From positions 2,480,001 to 2,544,000 of the forward strand of contig CP084608.1 in assembly GCA_025917655.1 (NCBI GenBank): DNA of 64,000 nucleotides, written 5' to 3'. This DNA is from Chlorella sorokiniana (Eukaryota; Chlorophyta; Trebouxiophyceae; Chlorellales; Chlorellaceae). The translations under genes were made by a program, and so were the position numbers. Of the stretch, positions 58,387-64,000 are shown one piece after another (within the stretch, counting starts at the first letter, position 1; each line of letters starts with the position of its first letter). The notes beneath the pieces were generated by a model. The model worked only from the letters and a program-made list of their open reading frames with translations, searched no databases and was not told where the DNA came from.

Positions 58387-61332
58387 ATGTCGCAGTTCGG
58401 GACCCCACTGTTCTCGGAGAAGGACATAAGCATATTCTTGAGCGAGCTGGGCATGACCGCCAGCGCCGAGCAGCTGGCAAAGCCCACCTTTGAGTTTGTG
58501 CAGCCCATATTCGAGAACTTGGTCACCGCGCTGACGGGAGTCACGAGGTGAGCGCCGGCCAGGCGGTTGCGGCGGGCCGGCAGGAGCCCTTCCGCTGCCG
58601 CTCACCGCCGCCCTTGCTGCCGCAGGGAGGAGCTCCAGCAGCCTGTGTTCATGGCCATCGACGCCCTCGAGTTCCCGGAGCTGCACGACGAGTCCATCCC
58701 CGCCATGGCCTTCATCCGCCACCTTACAAAGCTGCTGCAGGCCGCCGGCGTGCGCGACTTCTCACTAAAGGTGCCGCAGCCTCGCATGCTTGCCGCACGT
58801 GGTGCAAAGCTGTCCAGACGCGTCATACTGCTGTCACGACATATTAAATTCACGCTATGCAGCCGTGTGTTTCTCTCCTCCATGCGCATTCGCTGCCCAC
58901 TGTGCATGGCCCGCTCGCTGCCCCCCCGGCCTCCGCGCTGACCTGGCCGCAGGATCTGTACAAGCCTGAAGGGCCCCGCCTGCGCAAGCACCTGTCGGCC
59001 ATCCTCAACTTTGCGATGTTCCGGGAGGAGAAGCTGGCTGCGTACACGGCGCTGCAGGAGCAGCTGGAGGGCCTGCTGCAGGCGGGTGGCGGGGCTGCCA
59101 CAGCTGGCTTGGGGGGATGCCCCGGATGCCAGGCTGGCCAGCGGCAGCCATATCTTGACACCTGGGCAGCCGGGCACTGCCTGCTACTTGCCGTACAGAT
59201 GGGAGGGAATGCATCCCAGGCTCATGCTGCCCAGACCCCAGCACAAACCTCATCTGTGCTGCTGCCTCCCCCGGCCCGCAAAAAACCATGCAGGAAAAGG
59301 AGGCGGCGCAGGAGCAGCAGGCCGCACTGCAAGCTGAGCTGCGTTCGCTGCGTGAGGCGCGCGAGGCGGAGCGCCCGCAGGTGGCGGCGCTGGAGTCGGA
59401 GCAAGCGGCCCTGTATGCAGAGAATCAGGCGCTGAACAAGCAGCAGGCGGGGCTGGGAGGCGAGGTGCGCGGCCTGAAGCAGGCCGCCAACGCGCTGACA
59501 GACGACGCCAGCCAGCTGCGCTACAAGCTCAGCCAGGCCAAGGGGCAGGGGAGCTGCTGCGCAGCCAGATCGTGCAGTCGCCGCAGAAGCTGCAGGCGCT
59601 GCTGACAGAGCTGGCGGCGGCGGTGGAGCGGGAGCGAGCCATGGTGGCCGATGCGGGTGAGCCTTGCGGGGGGAGCGGGGCAGGGCTGGTTGAAGGTGTG
59701 CCGGCTGGGGGTGGGCTTGATGGCACGCCGGGATGTGATCTGCTGCGTGGCAGCAGTGGCCCACAGCGGGAGCCTCCAAACCGTCAATGCTGGCTGCGCT
59801 TCCCCCACGGTTCAACGGCTGCGCTCTGCAAGCGCACGAGCGTACTGGATCTTTGGCACACCTTCTGGCTTGCTTTCCTCCTGCGCAGACCGCCGCTCGC
59901 GCGAGCTGGGCGCGCGGCTGGAGCTGGTGGGCAAGGTGGAGCGGGAGGTGGGGCGGGCCAGTGGGCTGATGGAGGGGGTGGAGACGGAGATTGCACGCAA
60001 GAAGGAGGTCTCACGCAAGGTGCGCGGTGCGGCAGGGGCTGCTGTGATTGTGTGTGCCGTTGTGGCAGGGTGAGTGGTGCGTGTGATGTGTGGGAGTGGA
60101 CGGGTGGTTGGTGTGTGTGTGTGTGTGTGTGGGGGGCGGGCAAAGTGTTGCGCTGTCAGTTGAGCTGCAATGGAGGAGCGGCAGTGGCGGCTGGCTGCTG
60201 GCCTCCCACCCACCCTCCTCACCCCCGGTCCATCGTGTCTGTCCTGCCGCTGCGCCGCCGTCCGCAGGTCAAGGCGCTGCACGGCGAGATCTCGGCGGCG
60301 GAGCACGAGGCGCAGCAGTTGGAGGCGCAGCACCAGCACCTGAAGCGGCAGCAGGCGGCGCTGCAGGTGGGGCTGGGGAGAGGGGTTGAGGCCCCGGCCA
60401 GCCGCAACAGGCGCAGGCGACCCGCCAACCGCGCAGGGCAGCACAGCCCCACTGGCACACTGCACCCGCCTCTGCAGGAGCGCATCGCGCGGCTGGAGGC
60501 GCAGCGTTCCGCCAAGCACGATGCGGCTGAGAGCAGCATCGAGGAGCGGCTGCGAGACAGGGAGGCCATTGAGGCGGAGAACGCGGCGGCGGCCCGCCTG
60601 GAGCAGAATGAGGCGCTGGTGGGTCTGCTGCGGCTGCGGCTGGGGTGGTGGGCAGCGCAGGGGCCTAGGAGGCTGGCAAACGCTGCTGCTACCACCTACG
60701 CATACTGCCTGCTGGGCGGCAGTGTGGCTCCGATGGGCGGCAGCCTCCGCTGCTCCTCTCGGCCTGCAGCTGCAGCTCCTGCCATGTTTCCAGGCGTGGA
60801 GCGGCTAGGGCGATGGGGCCGCCCCCGCCTGCACAGCCTGCCCAAGGCACCCCGCAGCAAGTCAACAGCCTGTTTGCGTCTCGCCTTGTTCCATGACCCC
60901 GCTGCCCTGCTCCCCTTGCCGCAGATGCGCAAGCTGCAAGTCAAGATCGAGGAGGTGGCGGCGGCTCACGCGGCGCAGCTTGCGGCGGTGCTGGGCGAGT
61001 ACGAGGCGCTGCTGCAGCAGGTGGGGGCGGGGTGGGGGAGGGGGCTGCAGCTGCAAGCAGATGCGGATGACTCCCTGCCCTCATGGTTGGCGGGGGGGGG
61101 CATCTACCAAAGCCTTCTTCCCCTTGGCCTTGGCTGCCTGCTTCCCGCTGGAGCCTCTTGCTGCTCCTTTTCCGCACAGCATTGACAACAATCCTTGCCC
61201 CGCCCCCTTGTTCCTGCCCTCCAACACCATCTTCATTGCTAGGTGGGAGAGTACCACCGCGGCGTAGAGGCGGCCATGCAGCCTGCGGCAGCACCAGAAG
61301 GCCCTGCAGTCAAGCCCATGCGCGTGCGGTGA
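58387..61332 (+). CDS. NUF2: Kinetochore protein NUF2 (Ndc80 complex)
   Basis: One of four subunits of the Ndc80 complex that ties kinetochores to spindle microtubules. Nine exons join in frame: 58387-58547, 58626-58770, 58953-59081, 59294-59656, 59889-60019, 60268-60366, 60478-60618, 60925-61020 and 61243-61332. They give 451 residues once a single G is restored in the run 59548-59551, close to the 460 or so of other NUF2 proteins. The N-terminal calponin-homology-like domain is clear: FSEKDISIFLSELGM, PTFEFVQPIFENLV, FMAIDALEFPELHDESIPA, FIRHLTKLLQAAGVRDF and LRKHLSAILNFAMFREEKLA. The rest is a continuous coiled coil (EQQAALQAELRSLREAREAE; RELGARLELVGKVEREVG; KALHGEISAAEHEAQQLEAQ). The intron after 59081 uses a GC donor (CAG then GCGGGT), which keeps the frame. 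Confidence 0.93.
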
Positions 61333-61877
61333 CGGGAGCATAGACAGGCTGCACCCGTGTACCATGCTGGCCGCGCTTCCTGCCGCTCGTGCGCAAAACG
61401 CGGTCAAATCGACTTGTGCCTCATCGTGGCTTAAACATCTGACAGACGCACACGCTTTGGCACCTCCATGAATCTACTTCAAGATTTCGGAAGTTTGCAA
61501 GGGGAGCAAGTCAGGCAGGGGATGGCTGTTGGCTGAGCGAGGAGGCCTGACAGAAACATGCGGCACGAGGAGCAGGCAGTGCTTTCAAGGTGAAAACCGG
61601 GTGTCAGATGAATGAAACATCAAGATTTGCTGGAGAGGGAGCACAAGCACACTGGCAGTCAACTGTTAATGACACAAGGGCAGACGATGGTCACACAAAT
61701 GGGAGAACAGGACATGGCAGTGCGCGATACAAGGGTGTGCTGACAGGAACTGCCCGGAACAGCTTTATTGCAGCTTCCTCGCCCCCTTTTACGCAGAAGC
61801 ACAGCTGGGGCTGAGGCAGAGCCTTGATGGGGCGCCGGGTGCCCGGCAAGCTTCGCCAGGCGGGCGTCGCTGCCTGG
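61333..61877. other. Convergent 3' region of NUF2 and FKBP genes
   Basis: About 545 bp between two converging genes. It is A-richer than the exons (for example AGATGAATGAAACATCAAG near 61606), as expected of 3' UTRs. No further gene or repeat was recognised. Confidence 0.4.
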
Positions 61878-63431
61878 TCACCCCTCCACCAGCTTCACCC
61901 GGTACCCCGTCGCATCCTGCTTGATGGACAGCAGCTCCACCTGCAGCGGGGGGGAGGGGGTGGAGGGCAGGGTCAGGCACTGGACGCGAGGTAGTGGAGG
62001 AAGGGTGGGGGTCACAGGGGAGCGGGGGAAGCGGGGGAGGGGCGGGTCCACTTGCGGGAGGAACGGCTTCTCAGCGATAGATGTTGATAACAAGAATTGA
62101 CAATGAAAAAAACAAGAAATGTCGCAGTGATCTCACATCCATGTCGAGAGTGGCCCCGCCTGGGATCTCGCCCACGCCTGCACACGCCCAACACAATCCA
62201 GGTTGCGGTGAGTAGGAGTAAGTAAGAGAGAGGCAAGCCGCCCCGCCGAATGACGGTGAGCCCCGGCCAGCACTGCATGCCCTCGCTTGCAGGGGTCCCA
62301 GGCCCGCTGCTGCATCCTTGTCCCTTCGGGACGGGACCAGCTGCCTGTGGCCTCCGCCAAAATCAAGCCCAGATGCAGCTGGCTCCCTCACCCTTGTCGC
62401 CATAAGCCAGGTTTGGCGGCACCAGCAGCTTGCGTCGGCCGCCCACGCGCATGCCGCGCACGCCGAGGTCGAGCCCCTTGAGAGTGCCGCCCGCGCCGGG
62501 CTTGGCCCCCACGTCGAATCCCAGTGGAGTGCCGCCGGTGACGCCCATGCCCTGCCTGCAAGGCAGAGGCCGGCCGGAGGGCCAGGTGGCGGGCAGCTGG
62601 GTACATCAGCGCTGGAGGCGGGCACCTCAGGCGGCGCTTTTGTTCCAAGGCGAGTCAGGCTGTGCCCAGCGCAGCCCCCCATCCGCTCGTCAGCGTGGGC
62701 TCGCCGCTGCCACCTTTGCCATCACGGTCGCGTCAGCCCTGGGGAACCCGCCCTCCTGGCAACGGCGCTGCTGGCAAGAACGCTGACAAGACGTGCTCGC
62801 GCAGTTGCCCCGCCCCAGGCTGCCCACCGCGTAGTGATGAATGTGACGCCGCGCCACTTGGCCTCAAAGTGAACCACCACCCGCTTGCCCTCCACCGCCT
62901 CGGGGCCCTTGCCAACAGTCACGTCGTAGATCCTGGCAGTGGGAGGGGAGCGGGTGCAAGGGAAGCCATGGAGAAAGCAAGGGGGAAGGAGTGCATTGTT
63001 GCCCGGCAGCTGCCTTCTGGGCTGCCCGGCGGCGAGGCACACGGGCAGGCTGTTGTGCCCTGCTTCCCAGGTGGTGGTTGCTCCGATCTGGCAGGCTCAA
63101 ACTGGTGCCCCTCCCCGGCTCACCTGAGGCCGTCGGGCCCATCGCTGTACTCGCTTTCAGGTATCTTGAGCTTGCGCTTGTTCGTCAAATCCTTTTGAAA
63201 GCCAGGCAGCGCGTGCGACGGCAGCGGCGCTGCGCTGCTGCCGGCCGCTATGGCTGCTGCGCCCAGGGCCACATGACCCAGCATCTCGCGCCGCCCGCTG
63301 GCGGCAGCAGCAGGCTGCTGCTCGGCGCGGCACAGCACGGGCGCCGCAGGCCGCCGCTGCTGCTGCCCCAGCGCTGGCCTGCGCGGCTGGAAGCAGGGGG
63401 TACGGCTGCAACATGTCGTTGCGGCACACAT
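61878..63431 (-). CDS. FKBP-type peptidyl-prolyl isomerase, thylakoid lumen
   Basis: Catalyses cis-trans isomerisation of peptidyl-proline bonds and probably acts in the thylakoid lumen. Five exons join in frame without any correction: 63124-63431, 62828-62932, 62392-62555, 62137-62177 and 61878-61940, giving 226 residues. Residues 1-45 are a Cys/Arg/Ala-rich transit peptide. Then SGRREMLGHVALGAAAIAAG with twin Arg and a hydrophobic core, and SHA before LPGF, form a Tat-type lumen signal. The FKBP domain carries IYDVTVGKGPEAVEGKRVVV, HFEAKWRGVTFITT, LKGLDLGVRGMRVGGRRKLL, VPPNLAYGDKG and EIPGGATLDMDVELLSIK. Several rotamase-pocket residues are conserved (Asp of LGLD-like LKGLDLG, the PP-x-LAYG loop, IP). 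Among plant lumen FKBPs I cannot fix the orthologue. Confidence 0.92.
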
Positions 63432-63775
63432 TAAGTGATAAGGTGCCGTTCAGCTCTTCCAAAACGGAGGCCTTATCTCTGCCCTGTCAGAGGGTGCCAG
63501 TACAGCTTGCAAGCCGCATCCGTGTCTCAGCAGCAATCCATCGAGATCATAATTCGCTGGGCTCATGCAGCACCCCAGCACTGCGGGTGTGGTACATTCG
63601 TTGTACTGCGCGCCCTGAATTTGGTGATCTCTCCCGTGATGATCACGAAACAAACCCATTATTTATTGGCAGTCTGAGACGCGTTCAGGCAATTGAACCG
63701 TCTTTACTCCTTCCTGCGCCCCGTTTTGCACCACGATCGCTGCGGTCCGACATTGATCTAGAAACCACACACACC
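63432..63775. promoter_or_regulatory. Divergent upstream region of FKBP and oxidoreductase genes
   Basis: A 344-bp stretch between outward-facing genes. GC content falls around 63500-63680 (TTATTTATTGGCAGTC near 63659). A TTATTTAT element sits about 115 bp before the oxidoreductase ATG, but no precise TATA spacing can be claimed. Confidence 0.4.
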
Positions 63776-64000
63776 ATGGGCGACAACAAGGCCGTGCAGC
63801 TCAGCTCTTTCGATGCCGCCAACCCCACCAGCACGCTGACGGTTGCGTCGGCGCCGCGCCCGACGCCCGGCGAGGTGCGAAGCCGCTCTCAGCTGCTGCC
63901 ACCTTTGCCTGCGACCTTTGCCTGGCTCCTGCGGCCGCTGAGGAGGCCTGGAACCGGCCTAAGCGTCTGTCTCTTAGCGCACTCGACCCAACCATGTTAC
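63776..64000 (+). CDS. First exon of an MDR-type NAD(P)H/quinone oxidoreductase-like gene (partial)
   Basis: ATG at 63776 in ACACCATGGGCG starts MGDNKAVQLSSFDAANPTS, then LTVASAPRPTPGEV, with a donor at GAG then GTGCGA near 63875. The pattern of a short beta strand, a PRPTPGEV turn and then the catalytic core is that of medium-chain dehydrogenase/reductases, notably quinone oxidoreductase-like proteins. The nucleotide-binding and catalytic parts lie beyond the window, so the substrate is unknown. Confidence 0.55.
   Translation, partial: MGDNKAVQLSSFDAANPTSTLTVASAPRPTPGEVRSRSQLLPPLPATFAWLLRPLRRPGTGLSVCLLAHSTQPCY

Noticed and set aside
1-64000. tRNA, rRNA and other structured RNA genes
   Set aside because: No A-box/B-box pair or rRNA-like stretch was recognised by eye on either strand. 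A covariance-model scan would be the decisive test.

Overview
The window is a GC-rich piece of a eukaryotic nuclear genome. Many short exons are split by small introns with donors of the GTGGGT or GTGAGC type and CTGCAG acceptors. The gene set includes a microbial-type rhodopsin histidine kinase, a thylakoid-lumen FKBP, squalene synthase and a plant-type HIG1 protein. Together these point to a green alga, probably of Chlorella/trebouxiophyte type. The lineage is an inference; there is no rRNA here to anchor it.

Layout from left to right: the 3' part of an unrecognised plus-strand gene (15-1211); the 40S ribosomal protein uS5/RPS2 gene on minus (1703-4846); a conserved DUF2009 protein on minus (5628-11788); a very long plus-strand gene with an ankyrin-like unit, alpha-helical repeats and one CCCH zinc finger (12460-24362); a small mitochondrial HIG1-type protein on minus (25227-26000); a homocysteine S-methyltransferase on plus (26415-27780); a YqaJ-type nuclease on minus (28030-31060); squalene synthase on plus (31422-35985); aldose 1-epimerase on plus (36448-39930); a CCHC zinc-knuckle, Lys/Arg/Ser-rich nuclear protein on minus (40286-41317); a histidine kinase rhodopsin on plus (42433-51045); a DDX31/Dbp7-type DEAD-box helicase on minus (51775-58123); the kinetochore protein NUF2 on plus (58387-61332); a thylakoid-lumen FKBP on minus (61878-63431); and the first exon of an MDR-type oxidoreductase on plus (63776 to the window edge).

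The genes are a mixed housekeeping set rather than an operon or one pathway. Many neighbours are divergent and share a short upstream region, for example DDX31/NUF2 (263 bp) and FKBP/oxidoreductase (344 bp). The most striking gene is the histidine kinase rhodopsin: a seven-helix retinal domain, a hybrid kinase and a receiver in one chain, with the usual Schiff-base counterion Asp of helix C replaced by Met.

Two features affect every gene model. First, conserved reading frames repeatedly shift by exactly one missing base inside a G, C or A run, which looks like consensus error in the assembly rather than pseudogenes. Second, several introns need a GC donor to keep a conserved frame. Exon limits below are hand-read from splice motifs, frame and family knowledge, so ends of multi-exon genes are best estimates where stated.
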